64,000 bases of DNA, taken from assembly GCA_963210315.1 (NCBI GenBank), contig OY723279.1:310001-374000 (forward strand). Direction: 5' to 3'. Origin of the DNA: Rhynchopus euleeides. Its lineage: Eukaryota > Euglenozoa > Diplonemea > Diplonemida > Diplonemidae. Below the pieces are notes generated by a model, which searched no databases, had not been told where the DNA came from, and worked only from the letters and a program-made list of their open reading frames with translations. Each line of letters begins with the position of its first letter. Position 1 is the first letter of the stretch. Positions 10,452 through 20,382 of the stretch are shown piece by piece. The position numbers and the translations under genes were made by a program.

Positions 10452-11993
10452 ATGTCGCAGCTGAGCTCGGTCGATTGGAGCAAGGTCACAGTACCTGTCC
10501 TTCCGGAGGGCGTTAAGCCCGCCGAGCCGCGTGCGCGCTGCATCTTTCCGCGCTGTGCCATCGAGCACAAGGGCGCGGAGTCGGAGCAGTGCTGGAGGTG
10601 TGGGTGCCGGGGTCGGGTGATCTGCCCGGAGTGGAAGGCAGTGTCAGGCGAAAAAGGGGCCCTCAACCCGTTTGTGAAGGGCGAAGGGGCGAGCGAGTGG
10701 TGTTGCCCGCTGTGCGCGTTCGCTGTGGGAAGCGGTGAGGACCCGGAAGGGGACCGGACCACGAAAGCGAGCGCAGAGGAAAAGGTGAGTGCGGCCGCGA
10801 CTGAAGTGGCTGAGGCCTTCTCCGTGCCCTTCCCTAACACACAGCACTCCCCCCAGGCCCCTGCAGAACCTGTCTTCCCTCCCTCTGTCGTGCCCCCCCT
10901 CCCTTCCCCTGTCCCTCAAGGACATGTGCATCCCGTGAACGCCCCTCAAGGGCTGGGCTCTGCTAGGCCAGCGAACCAAGTGCACCCACTGCAGGCCCCT
11001 CAAGGGCCAGGTGCTGTCGCGCAGGCCGCCCCTCTGGGTTTCGTCCAGCCTACCTATGCCCCTCAAGGGCCGGGCTCGGTGTTACCGACGGGCCAAGTGC
11101 ACCCCATGTACGCCCCTCAAGGGTCGGGCTCTGCCACTCTGTCCGCCCAGGGGCACCCAATGCAAGCCCCTCAAGGGCTGGGTGCTGTCCCTCATGCGGC
11201 CCCCCAGGGGATCGTCCAGCCCACGTATGCCCCTCAAGGGCTGGGCTCGGTGTCACAGACAGGACACTCCCTGTACCCCCCTCAGGGGCAGGGCTCCGCA
11301 ACACTCCCGTACCCTGTGCATGCTCCCCAGGGAGTGGGTCCCGGCATGCCTACTGTCCCTCAAGGGCAGGGGTCATTCGTGTACGCCCCTCAAGGGTACG
11401 GCGCGGCGTACGCCGCTCAGAACCCCTACGCAGCCATGCCGAGTTCTGGAGGACAGTGGCCATCGGAAGAGCTTCCCGATTTGGCGCGGGTTGTCACATG
11501 GCTCCCCTTTCTGAACGACCCGAACAAGCTGGAAAGCTTGTGGACGCACCTGATCATGCGCCATGCCGCTCCGGCTGCCGCCACCCAGAGCTCCCAGTTT
11601 CACGAGCGTCGTGTCCTCCTGAAGAGTCTGCGGAGGATGATGTACATGCAGGGGGCGGCATCTATGGGGGTCCTGATGAACGACATGGTGGTTCGCCTCG
11701 AGGCCATCCTAGTCAAGGAGGTGCTGATCGAGGCTGGCCTGCGCCGCGAGCAGGCGGCTGTGGGTGCTGGGGAGTTCGAGGAGCGACTGGCGGCCCTCCC
11801 CTTCATGTCGGTGACGCGCGAGAAGATGACTACCCTGCAGTCTGAGGCCCGCCTGGCGGCCCAACGCCACAAGCCCAGTGCGGAGCCGAGCCCTCGCAAC
11901 CCGCAGAGGCCGAAGGGGGGAGACCGGGTCACCGGATACAAGCACAAGGGGGGTTTTCAGCAGGGCGGAAAAGGGAAGCACCCTCGCCAATGA
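10452..11993 (+). CDS. Gag-like protein of YR retrotransposon
   Basis: A 513-residue ORF, first in the element and 25 bp after repeat A1. Residues 30-88 form a cysteine-rich module (Cys 30, 35, 47, 50, 52, 58, 84, 85 and 88) that could bind zinc and nucleic acid. Residues ~150-330 are a Pro/Gln/Gly-rich tandem repeat built on APQGLGS-type units, visible in DNA as repeated CCCCTCAAGGGCTGGGC. The C-terminal third is mixed helical and basic, with a Lys/Gly-rich tail. The gag role is inferred from position, Cys-rich motif and repeats; sequence similarity to known gag proteins cannot be judged by eye. It ends 37 bp before the recombinase start. Confidence 0.75.
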   Translation: MSQLSSVDWSKVTVPVLPEGVKPAEPRARCIFPRCAIEHKGAESEQCWRCGCRGRVICPEWKAVSGEKGALNPFVKGEGASEWCCPLCAFAVGSGEDPEGDRTTKASAEEKVSAAATEVAEAFSVPFPNTQHSPQAPAEPVFPPSVVPPLPSPVPQGHVHPVNAPQGLGSARPANQVHPLQAPQGPGAVAQAAPLGFVQPTYAPQGPGSVLPTGQVHPMYAPQGSGSATLSAQGHPMQAPQGLGAVPHAAPQGIVQPTYAPQGLGSVSQTGHSLYPPQGQGSATLPYPVHAPQGVGPGMPTVPQGQGSFVYAPQGYGAAYAAQNPYAAMPSSGGQWPSEELPDLARVVTWLPFLNDPNKLESLWTHLIMRHAAPAAATQSSQFHERRVLLKSLRRMMYMQGAASMGVLMNDMVVRLEAILVKEVLIEAGLRREQAAVGAGEFEERLAALPFMSVTREKMTTLQSEARLAAQRHKPSAEPSPRNPQRPKGGDRVTGYKHKGGFQQGGKGKHPRQ

Positions 11994-12029
11994 CTGGGCC
12001 CCTGGGCTCCCCTCCTCGAGCGGCACCAG

Positions 12030-12905
12030 GTGCGCAGACCTGCACCGCCCGTCTCAGAGGAGGGGTACAACGACTTGCGGCACGAGACGTCGTCCTTCCT
12101 GGCGGGGTGCTACCGGGAGAGTTCTCTCCGGGCGATGGTCTCCGTGGAAGCTCGTGCCGCGCAGTTTTACGCAAATCTTTCTCCCCACGACCCCAACTTA
12201 GATCCCGAGATGGCCTTCTTGATGTGGCTCAGGTCGCTCATGCAGCAGTCGAGGATCTCCCCCGCGAGTGCCAGGCAGTACCTGACGTACCACGCCATGG
12301 CGAAGATCTCCTCCGGCGAGGCGTTCCGGAGGGCAACCCTCCAAATACCCAGGGAGGAAAGACGGCAGCCGGAGACAGTGAACCCGAACAGGGTGTTCAA
12401 CGTTGTTTTTCGCAAGCCGGTAAGCCTCCCGGCTGTGGCCCTCGCTCTGCAGTGGAGCACGGGGTGCCGGTGGAGCGACATGGAGAGGCTGCGGTGCCGG
12501 GATGTCAGCTTCCTGGACTCGGGCTACATCATGGTGGTGTTTGTGGGAGGAAAGACAGATCTCTCCCAGAAAGGACAGGCCCTCCTGCTACCCCCCACAG
12601 GCCGATACATCGGCCTCCTGCGCCACTGGATCACTCATCGGCAGCAAGTGTCCCCTCAAGGGACCTTGTTCCAGGGCCTGCAATATGCCCACTACAACAC
12701 CTACCTGCGGGACTCTCTATGCATCCTGTCCCACGGTATCCGGCGGAGTGCCCTGCAGGTTACCGCGGAGGCGGCGGGACAGCGTGCCGCCCAACACCTA
12801 GCTCGGCATCGGAACGCAGCTTCAACGGAACAGTATCTCCCGCCTCAACTATGGCAAGCGACCCTGGAGACGAAGGAAGCGACGCGGATCTTGCAGAGTC
12901 AGTAA
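12030..12905 (+). CDS. Tyrosine recombinase of retrotransposon
   Basis: A 291-residue ORF encoding a tyrosine recombinase. The catalytic set is complete: R147 (in GCRWSDMERL), H235 and R238 (in SHGIRRSAL), H260 (in LARHRN) and nucleophile Y269 (in TEQYLPP). The H-x-x-R motif and the 9-residue His-to-Tyr spacing fit the family. The N-terminal part (~20-120) has the helical character of a core-binding domain. The enzyme would insert a circular DNA copy of the element. Its last 55 bp overlap the start of the RT ORF in another frame, implying coupled or reinitiated translation. I see no damage. Confidence 0.9.
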   Translation: MRRPAPPVSEEGYNDLRHETSSFLAGCYRESSLRAMVSVEARAAQFYANLSPHDPNLDPEMAFLMWLRSLMQQSRISPASARQYLTYHAMAKISSGEAFRRATLQIPREERRQPETVNPNRVFNVVFRKPVSLPAVALALQWSTGCRWSDMERLRCRDVSFLDSGYIMVVFVGGKTDLSQKGQALLLPPTGRYIGLLRHWITHRQQVSPQGTLFQGLQYAHYNTYLRDSLCILSHGIRRSALQVTAEAAGQRAAQHLARHRNAASTEQYLPPQLWQATLETKEATRILQSQ

Positions 12906-14485
12906 GTGATTCCGGTGATTCCCTGGCATCAGTGCACAGCCTGTATCGAAGTTCTCCTTTTCGCATGTACCTGAAGTACTACGACTACGCCTCTGCCTGG
13001 GTGGACTCGCGCTTCTCCGCTGCCCCCCGGGCTTCCTACGAAGGAATTATCTCAGAGGCTACCCCAGGCACCATCTACATTGTGCAGCTGCTGAGGGACT
13101 TCCCAGCCCTGGGGGAGAACTTTCGATGGTTTACTGATGCAGACTTCCTCTACAGGCTCATCGATCAGGGTTTGAAGCCGCGGCCGGGCCCCCTGAACAC
13201 GAAGATCTTACCACATGTGGGGCGCCTCGACAGCCTCGGGATCACAGAGTCCTCCCCCAAGGCGGCTTCCAGTGTGACCTGGTACCAGGGCGTCTTCTGC
13301 GTGCCGAAGAAGGCGGCGGGTTCCCTCAGGTTCATCATGTCCTGCCGATCCATCAACAGTGCTCTTGACATGACTTCCCTTCCACGCTGCCATCTGCCGT
13401 CGTACAGCGAGATCCTCGCCACCGTCTTCGGGGCTTCCCTGGTGATGCAGTTTGACTTTAAGAGTTTCTTCTTTCAGTTCGGCTTGCCGATGGATGTGCG
13501 CCCATACTTTGCCTTCAGGGCATGCCGCCTTCACCGACGTATGACCCGACTCCCTATGGGCTACGCACCAGCTCCCCAGGCCGCACAAGCGCTGACAAGT
13601 GCACTCATACAGAAGAGCTGCACAGGGACGAATGCGCAGGGCCTGGCGTGGATAGACAACGCCATTTTTTGCGGCGACAGTGTGAGCCTGGCGAGGGTGC
13701 ATTAAGCGTTCAAGCAGCTGTGCGAGAAGTACAACGTGGTGATCGGCGACTACGAGGCCCCTGCTGCTTACACCACTCTCCTCGGGATTGAGGTTGACTT
13801 GCGTCAACGGCGGTGGCGCATGGACCCGACGTGGGTGTTGAAGTCCCTTCCCGCTGCTCAGAACCTGCTGTCCACCGGTCAGGGTACCCTGCGTACCTGG
13901 TGGCGTATCTGCGGGGCGTTCTTGTGGAGATACCACGCGCTCCGTCTCCCGCTGCATGGCGCCTTGACGATACTCACCTGGATGTCTCAGACCTCTCGGC
14001 TGCATCTGCCATGGGATGCTCCTTACGTGATGGGGGACAGAGTCTGTCGGGCTCTACAGTTACAGGCTGACGCACTGGCGCGAAACGACTGGCAGTCGTG
14101 GGTGGTGCGGGAGCGTCTGGTGGTCCAGGTGGTCTGTGATGCGAGCCTATCAGGCTGGGCCGTGGTCCAGGAGGACCTCCGCCCTCTCTATGGCGCCTTC
14201 TGGGGCGAGCTTGCAGCTGCGACAATATTCCTGAAAGAGTTGTTTGCGGCCTACAAGGCTGTCTCTACGATTTGTAGCAGGCCCCGCTGGAGGGGTTATC
14301 ACATCATACTCTTCAGCGACAACCAAGCGGTGATTGGGGCTATTCGCAAGGGTGTGTCCCATGTTGAGGGTGCGCAACGCTGGCTGAACGACATTCAGTA
14401 CTGCCTAGAGCGCCATGACTGCAGCCTCGAGCCGGAGTACGTTAGAACGTGCGAGAACATCGCTGACCAGTACACAAGGCTCTAA
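12851..14485 (+). pseudogene. Reverse transcriptase/RNase H, one in-frame stop
   Basis: A 544-codon reading frame interrupted once by TAA at 13703-13705 (codon 285); both sides are in the same frame. The RT fingers/palm region shows GVFCVPKKAAGSLRFIMSCR, the first catalytic Asp in MQFDFKSFFFQ and the PMGYAPAP turn. The usual YxDD box reads WIDN (D269, N270), so the second Asp is Asn. The RNase H domain after the stop looks complete: Asp in VCDASLSG, Glu in FLKELFAAY, Asp in FSDNQAV and Asp in NIADQYTRL. The ATG at 12851 fits because it follows the recombinase core and precedes an acidic leader. The TAA probably inactivates this copy; programmed readthrough is a weaker possibility. Confidence 0.88.
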
Positions 14486-14535
14486 GGGCGTGAATGAAAA
14501 AGGGGAGGGGGGGGCGCGGAAGTTGTAAAATAAAG

Positions 14536-14706
14536 ACCGTTCGTACAAACAAAGAACGCAACTCCAAGTCTTTTTTGGAAGAACAGCTAGCTTTTCGCAC
14601 TAAAAAGACTCGTGGCAGCGTTCGGTATCTGCACACATGCACTAGCAGGCACCGTTCGTACAAACACCGTTCGTACAAACAAAGAACGCAACTCCAAGTC
14701 TTTTTG
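14536..14706 (+). repeat. Retrotransposon right-end split repeats B1-A2-B2
   Basis: B1 (14536-14576) and B2 (14666-14706) both read ACCGTTCGTACAAACAAAGA and then run to a CCAAGTC plus T-run. Between them lies A2 (14571-14666), a copy of A1 from the left end. The unit ends share the ACCGTTCGTACAAACA motif, the expected site for recombination between copies during replication. Confidence 0.9.
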
Positions 14707-14853
14707 GGGGAAAAAAAGAGCTTTTTTTTGTACATTCGCACGAAAAGAGATCAACCGCACACCTTCCGCGAAAGGAAAGAGACAACTCCCTGCCCAGCAG
14801 CTGTGAAGACACACCTCCGCCAGGTGCCCCTGAACACCGCATAGAAACTACGT

Positions 14854-14971
14854 GGGGGTCTTCGCTCTGTGCCACACTGTGTGTCAAAAAACTGCCTCAT
14901 TCCAACCAGTTTTGCGAGGCGGGGCTCGCCCCTTCTCTCACTTTTTGTCCGCACTTCTGAGCGAAGCCCCC
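14854..14971. mobile_element. 118-bp MITE, GGGGGTCTTCGCTC family copy
   Basis: The termini GGGGGTCTTCGCTC and GAGCGAAGCCCCC are near-perfect inverted repeats. The interior shares GTGTGTCAAA, ACTGCCTCA and CACTTCTGAGCG with the copy at 17895-18002 but in reverse orientation, which supports a mobile family. Confidence 0.7.
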
Positions 14972-15429
14972 TCTCGTAAGAACTACGTATATCGGCCTTT
15001 TCAGGAACACCATGTGAACCACCACCCCACCTCCCCTATTTCCGTCGAGAGCACGCATCGTCTGTGTCTCAGGATGTGCTGGATGGAGGGGTGGGGTAGC
15101 GGGGCCTGTGAAGTGAAGACGTTTGAAGGCGTTCATTCGGAAGCGTCACACATTTTTACCACACCCCCCCCCAAGTATGAAGCTAAATGTGGAGTCCAAG
15201 TCCCGATTCAGGATTGCACTTTTTTTCTCTTTGGGTTTTTATAGGGAGGGAATTTTTTTTTCTCCTTGGGTTTTTTAGGTGGGATTTTTTCCCCACAGGT
15301 TTTCTGGGTGAAGTTTTTCGGGGGCAGGTGGTATTCTAGTGGGGGATGAGGATGAATCCTCCGGACACCCGCCCCTTTTTCGGTTGTTCCAGCCAAAACC
15401 CGGCGATGTTCCCCAGTCAAGAGCCAGGC

Positions 15430-15484
15430 GTTCACTACCGTGGCCTCCGGCGGCTGGGGGGCTCCGCCCCCCAGACCCCCCTGT
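15430..15484 (+). repeat. GC-hairpin dispersed repeat, copy 1
   Basis: It starts TTCACTACCGTGGCCTCCGG and contains the hairpin CTGGGGGGCTCCGCCCCCCA followed by GACCCCCC. Nine copies occur in the window on both strands, often followed by a CCAAGTCCTT-like tail, so the full unit is probably ~85 bp. Confidence 0.85.
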
Positions 15485-15643
15485 ACCACTAGGCTGGAGC
15501 GTGTGCCTGTCTTGTAGCCAAGTCCTTTGGGTTCACATCAGCGAATGGGACCCAGACCACTCTCAGTAGCCTCAGGAGGACGCAGCCAACAATCTGTACG
15601 CCCGCAACTCCCACGCGCTCCCACTACGGCGCAAGGAACAGAT

Positions 15644-15697
15644 ACTCACTACCGTGGCCTCCGGCGGCTGGGGGGCTCCGCCCCCCAGACCCCCCGT
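15644..15697 (+). repeat. GC-hairpin dispersed repeat, copy 2
   Basis: Same core as copy 1 with CTCACTACCG at the left. It ends GACCCCCCGTATGTCGCAAC and is followed by the CCAAATCCTTG form of the tail. Confidence 0.85.
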
Positions 15698-16245
15698 ATG
15701 TCGCAACCAAATCCTTGAGCTTGTGCCACTGGGCATAGGAAGGGGTCGTTACAATAACGCCCCGAAAACCCATTTTTGGCACCCCTTGCCTGGCATGTTG
15801 CTGTTGTGTTGCCACTATCTCTCATCACACAGGGCGTCCAATACCCACACACCACACTCACACTGGTTGTGTGGTGGGGATGGGGGAATTTTCTTGCCCG
15901 CGAGGGGGGATTGCGCGCCATTTCCCCCCCGAAAAACCCTTGGAGAAATAGTGGAATCCCGACCCCTTTTTGGGCCCAAAAAGGCCAAAGTCCCAGGCAT
16001 ACTTGCCCCCCCCCCCTTCCGCCCGCTCCACCTTTTCGCGACTTTTCGCTACCGATCTGCCGCTCGTCAAGCAAGGGGGGGGGGGGCAGGGACAGACAAA
16101 GGGGGGGGGGGGGCAAAGATAAACACGAAAGAGCCGAGAAATTTGGGGTCCGACACAAGACCGCAAAAAATATGAAGTGTATCACAACACACATACACAC
16201 ACATACACACCCTTCCCCACTCAAAACCGACACCCAGACTGCTTC

Positions 16246-19196
16246 TCACTGCAGGAGGGTGACCCCGATGTCAACTGTCCCGCTCACTGTGTCCTTTGCC
16301 TTGATTGGCTTGACTGTATAGCTCGAGACGTACTCCTTGTCCTTGGCAAGCTTCGGGATCAGGTTAGGCATAACCAAGTCGACCCGTCCCATGTTGTCCT
16401 TTCCGACAATATCCTTGTCGAAGATAGAAACACGCAGGCAGTCGCTCCCCGGCACCAGGAAGGTGAACTGTTCGTCCCACACAGGGTCGAGCGTCTCGGG
16501 GATAACCTTCGTCACCTTCTTCTGCGGGTTCGGGTGGGACGGCTGCACCTTCCCCTCCTTCACCTCGCGCAGCTTGAGCTCGCAGAAGGGGTCCGAGAGC
16601 CCGTTGCTGTCCATCGACACCAGCCCCTTCCCTTTGATAACACGCACGTTGATCTTGACGGAATCGGCCTGCAGGGGCGCGTTGGAGGACCCCTCCACCT
16701 TGACCGCCTTCCCTGCCTTCCTCTGCGTGTTCTGCGCAGCACGGTTTGCCGCCTCCGTGAGTGTCTTCTGGTTCATCTCCTTCTTCGCCTCCTTGAATGT
16801 GGCGTGCGTCCCCACCTTGGTGAGCACGCTCCCGTTTGTCGTGAACTGCCCCTTGATCTGGTAGTTCGCCTTGGTCGGGGTGTAGCTGTCGGGGATGAAG
16901 TCTTTCGCCGGCTTCTCCATCCAATGGTTCTTCCCGGGCGCCGGGGTGTGGAAGGTGATCTCAAACATGTGGCAGTCCTCCACGAGCAGCGTGTAGACAA
17001 TACTCTTCGTCAGCGCCTGGTCCTTAGGCTGCGCGACAAGGTAATACGCCTTGCCGGGGCTGAGCTTCATCTCTTTGTAGATGTCACGGCTGTTGAGGGA
17101 GCGGGACGCAGGGCACTTGACAGGGCCACCTGGCGCGTCAGGAGCGCCCTCAAGGATGTGCATTCCCAGGTGGTCCAGCTTGGCGTCCTGATGGCCGGGC
17201 TCGACCCCGCGGGGGTCCTTCTGGTGGACAGCGAACCAGCAGCGCAGCTCCTTCTTGACCTGCACCTTGATCATGATGTCGCTGACGCCCTTGTTGAAGT
17301 TTCCAGCGACGTGGACCTGGTCCCATGTCCCGTGGGTGTAGCAGATGGCGACGTTGTTGAACCACTTCTGCACGTCGCCCCACTCCATCCAGAACGACCC
17401 GTCCGTCGCGTCGTTGACGTAGCCGCACTCCTTCTTGAGCTCGGCGGTCCAGCTCTTCGTGTCGGTGTCCGACCACTTCCCGTTCCACTCCTTCTCGTTG
17501 CCCCAGGGGTTGCGGATGAGGCACAGCTTATGCTTGTCCTTCTTCGTCTCCACCACCGTGATCAGACTGTAGCAGTGCTCGCAGATCAGCCCCACTGTCT
17601 GATACTTGTCCCACAACGTCCTGTGCGTAGTAGTAGGGGGGGGAAATCATGCTTCAAAGAAAAGGCGGGAAAAAAAAACGCCGGCGCCATGTGAAAAGCC
17701 AGAAGCCAACCGTGCCCCCCTTCAGCTGACATACCGTTCCTCCTTGCTGACCTGGTCGTCAGGGATGCCCATTAGGTTCCGCCCAGGCGTGCCGAGCACT
17801 TGCAGGAACTCCTGTGTGCGTGAGGTGTGGTGCGGTGTGTTGCGACATTCCCTGGCGCTGCCTCCACCGTGTGGCAGAAACACACACACACGGTGGGGGT
17901 CTTCGCTCAGAAATGCGGAGAAGTGAGAAATGGTGAACTGCCTCACAAACTGGCTGCAAAGTGACACAGTTTGACACACAGTGGCACAGAGCGAAGGCCC
18001 CCGGTAATATTTTTAGATTAGTGTAGGATGCACCGAGCGAACTCTGGTGCTGCCTCCACTGTGCACGCTACACACACAAAATAGCGGCGACCACACAACA
18101 CGGTTGTTGTTTGGGGTGGCAGTGCAGGGAGTCAGTCTTCTGTGCCTCACCCCACACCCCCACACAAAGACCTGCGCATGCATGGCCTGCCCACTAAAAC
18201 CAGAGAAACCCCACACCCACACACCTTCTTGTCGTTCCCCAGCAGGGTCGGCCACATGTCGGCCTGCAGCTCTGTGAGGTCGGAAGGGCAGCCCGTAAGG
18301 TCCGTCAGGGCGCTCTTGCAGGCACCCGTCTGGATCGCGGCGAACGAGCCGTGCAGCTTTGCGTAAGCCTTCTCGACGAGGCACACCCACAGCTCGTTGA
18401 CCTCCTCCCTGTTGCGGGAGAAGGCGGGTTTGCTCCCGGAGCAGGGGAGGAAGTCGTCCACCAGCACCGTCTGCCACCACCCGTTTTTACAGAGGGAGAC
18501 CTTGTAGCACCCCAGCTCGACATCCTGCCCGTCGTCAAACAGGGAGCGGACCAGCCACTCAAACTCGGCGACAGACGCGAGGGCACCCATCAGATAGCAG
18601 TCGGCCAGAGCGCCCTGGTCGATATCGCCTGGCTCAATGCGGTCGACAAAGAGGGTGGGAGACAGCCCGGTCCCCTTCAGGTAGGTGGTGGGGCGCTTCC
18701 AGGGGTACATCTGGATGTTGCGCTTGATCCACGCGGGCTTCATGCTGCTGTCCCTCGGGGGGAACGTGAGGTCGACGAACTTCACCCCCGCCTCGGCACA
18801 GCACTCCGCCACGGCCGGGGCGGTGACCTTGGCGAGGCCCTTCTTCTGCAGCAGCTCCTTCACGTATTTCACGTCCTTCTCCGCCTCACCCTTTGCCTCC
18901 GCACTCTGCTTCTCCTTCCACGCCTTGTCGGGCTCCCCGCTCCCGTGGCTCTTCGACATGCCAGTCCACGTGCCCCGCACAAACCTCGCGCTCTCCCCGG
19001 GGTAGACATTGACAGTGTATTTCCCGTCCTTCTCCACCGTGTCCCCAACCTTCACGACAGAGCCCCCCTTGAAGCCATAGGTGCATTTGTACATCCGGTC
19101 CCGGAGCTGGTTGTGAAATATAATCTCCGTTTCTTTGCCGACGCCCTTCTCCTCGAGCATCAGCCCCGGCTTCACCTCCGTCTTCTTGCCCCCCAT
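16246..19196 (-). CDS. Calpain cysteine protease with C2 domain, three exons
   Basis: Joining exons 19196-18225, 17811-17735 and 17620-16246 gives an uninterrupted 807-residue protein. The DUF1935-like domain (~20-85) is followed by a calpain catalytic domain with the full triad: C200 (QGALADCYLMG, with Q194 for the oxyanion hole), H365 (ICEHCYSL) and N387 (LIRNPWG). A domain III-like region and a C-terminal C2 domain (~665-790) follow. The C2 keeps acidic Ca2+ loops (DSNGLSDPF and FDKDIVGKDNMG). It is probably a calcium-responsive, membrane-associated cytosolic protease. I chose the ATG at 19196 because the 35 upstream codons are Pro/His-rich and carry no domain. The exon joins fall inside the catalytic domain and restore calpain sequence, so the gene structure is well supported. 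The paralogue at 4752-8465 has no introns and a broken triad. Confidence 0.9.
17621..17734 (-). other. Spliceosomal intron 2 of the calpain gene (114 bp)
   Basis: On the minus strand it starts GTATGTCAG after ...GAGGAACG and ends ...CTACGCACAG before GACGTTGTGG. The join splits an Arg codon (CG + G). A T/C-rich tract lies just before the acceptor. The donor is a strong GT consensus. Confidence 0.88.
17812..18224 (-). other. Spliceosomal intron 1 of the calpain gene (413 bp)
   Basis: On the minus strand it starts GTGTGTGGG after ...AACGACAAGAAG and ends ...CACGCACACAG before GAGTTCCTGC. It is phase 0. It houses the MITE at 17895-18002, which accounts for about a quarter of its length. Confidence 0.85.
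17895..18002. mobile_element. 108-bp MITE inside calpain intron 1
   Basis: The ends GGGGGTCTTCGCTC and GAGCGAAGGCCCCC are imperfect inverted repeats. GGT flanks both sides, matching a 3-bp target duplication as seen at 90-197. The interior is nearly shared with the copy at 4220-4304. Confidence 0.75.
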
Positions 19197-20382
19197 CGTG
19201 TGTGCTTGGGTGCCAGCAAGCGGGTCGGGGGGTGCGGGGTGGGTGGGGCGTAACCCTGTGTGGATGTCGGGCGGGTGATGTGAGGGTCGTGAAATCGGCA
19301 AAGAGCAGGGGGGGGTTCACTCGGTAATGCGGGAGAGGGGGGGGTTTGATCGTCGAGAGTGAATGGAAAAGTAAATCTCCCAGCACCTTCTTGCAATGTT
19401 AGTCCTTTTTGTAGTCACTACACCAGATATGTTGTACAAGGCAGATCAATGCAATGGCAGCAGGGTTCACTCGGTAATGCGGGAGAGGGGGGGGGAAGGG
19501 GGCAGGTGGTGGGGGGGGGGGGGGGGGTGGAGGAACTCAACCCCGATCAGCTCGCCTTCTCGCCACCCCCCCCCCCCATCCGCTTGACAACTGAGGGAAT
19601 AATACGCTCTACGTTAACAACAACACTCACTATCCTACACAGGGGTGGGGGGGGGGGGGACGGGGGGAATTTGTTTTGTCTAGAAGTACGCAGAACCCCC
19701 CCCCCCTCACCACCACCACCACCACCCCGCCTCCTCTGCAACCCCTTGCACATCGAACCGTCTCACGGGCTGGGAGCGGGGGGGTGGAGGGGTGCATCTG
19801 GGCCAGCTATTCCCTTGTCTATAGCACCTGCGAGGGTGCCCTTTTCTAGCCTATAGAGGGGGAGGAGGAGGAGGAGGAAGGTCAATTGCTTTGTTATGCT
19901 CATCCGCATCCCATCCATTATCAACACTCCAAGCAATGTTTCCTATTACAAGAGGAGGAGGAATGCGTGCCTATGTATTATCGAAAGAGTGGGGTGGGTG
20001 GGTGGTGAATCTGGTGCGCTCTGCACTGCCGTAAAAAAAAAATGCTCGCCGTGTGTTTTGGAAAACCAGATATTTTCGCAGCACACTTTGTTTTGCTAGG
20101 GCACTGGCCACACCGGTGATCCGATGAAGCCACACCACCCCGCCATCCAACCGTGCTGGGTGCGTGGGGTGTGTAGTATGCCTCAAAGGGGGGTGCATTC
20201 ACCAGCCGCAAATCCTCTCGGCAGGCCTTTGCATTCTTCTCTCAGGGGAGGGGGGAAAATCGCAGAAAACCCTGAAGCGGTGCCAAGAAAAATAACACGA
20301 TGCACCACATCACCTCTCTTCGGCACGCAAAGCGCGAAGACCCTCCCCCCACACCCACCCCCGTATTGCACAGAACGCAGCC
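19197..20382. other. Intergenic region rich in G runs
   Basis: No gene is supported. There are several long G or C runs (19487-19530, 19565-19578, 19645-19660), GGA repeats near 19860 and no recognised element. A phrase near 19300-19345 (TTCACTCGGTAATGCGGGAG) is repeated near 19463-19490. Confidence 0.55.

Larger units (their letters stand above)
10327..14706 (+). mobile_element. Tyrosine-recombinase retrotransposon (VIPER/Ngaro-like)
   Basis: This is a nearly complete 4.4-kb element on the strand opposite the host genes. It has a gag-like ORF, a tyrosine recombinase and an RT/RNase H ORF in that order, as in trypanosomatid VIPER; DIRS elements put the recombinase last. The ends form split direct repeats: A1 at the left (10327-10426), then B1 (14536-14576), A2 (14571-14666) and B2 (14666-14706) at the right. 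This A1...B1-A2-B2 layout is diagnostic of PAT/Ngaro/VIPER elements, which integrate by a circular intermediate and make no target duplication. One in-frame stop in the RT ORF suggests this copy is no longer autonomous. Confidence 0.93.
14707..16245. other. Intergenic region between retroelement and calpain
   Basis: No gene is supported. It contains a MITE (14854-14971), two copies of the GC-hairpin repeat (15430-15484 and 15644-15697), T/G-rich runs near 15220-15330, and C/G homopolymers near 16005-16110. A CA-rich tract (16190-16210) lies just beyond the calpain stop codon. Confidence 0.6.

Noticed and set aside
11990..12850. Plus-strand frame upstream of the RT ORF
   Set aside because: It overlaps the recombinase in another frame and shows no domain; the RT product fits a start at 12851.
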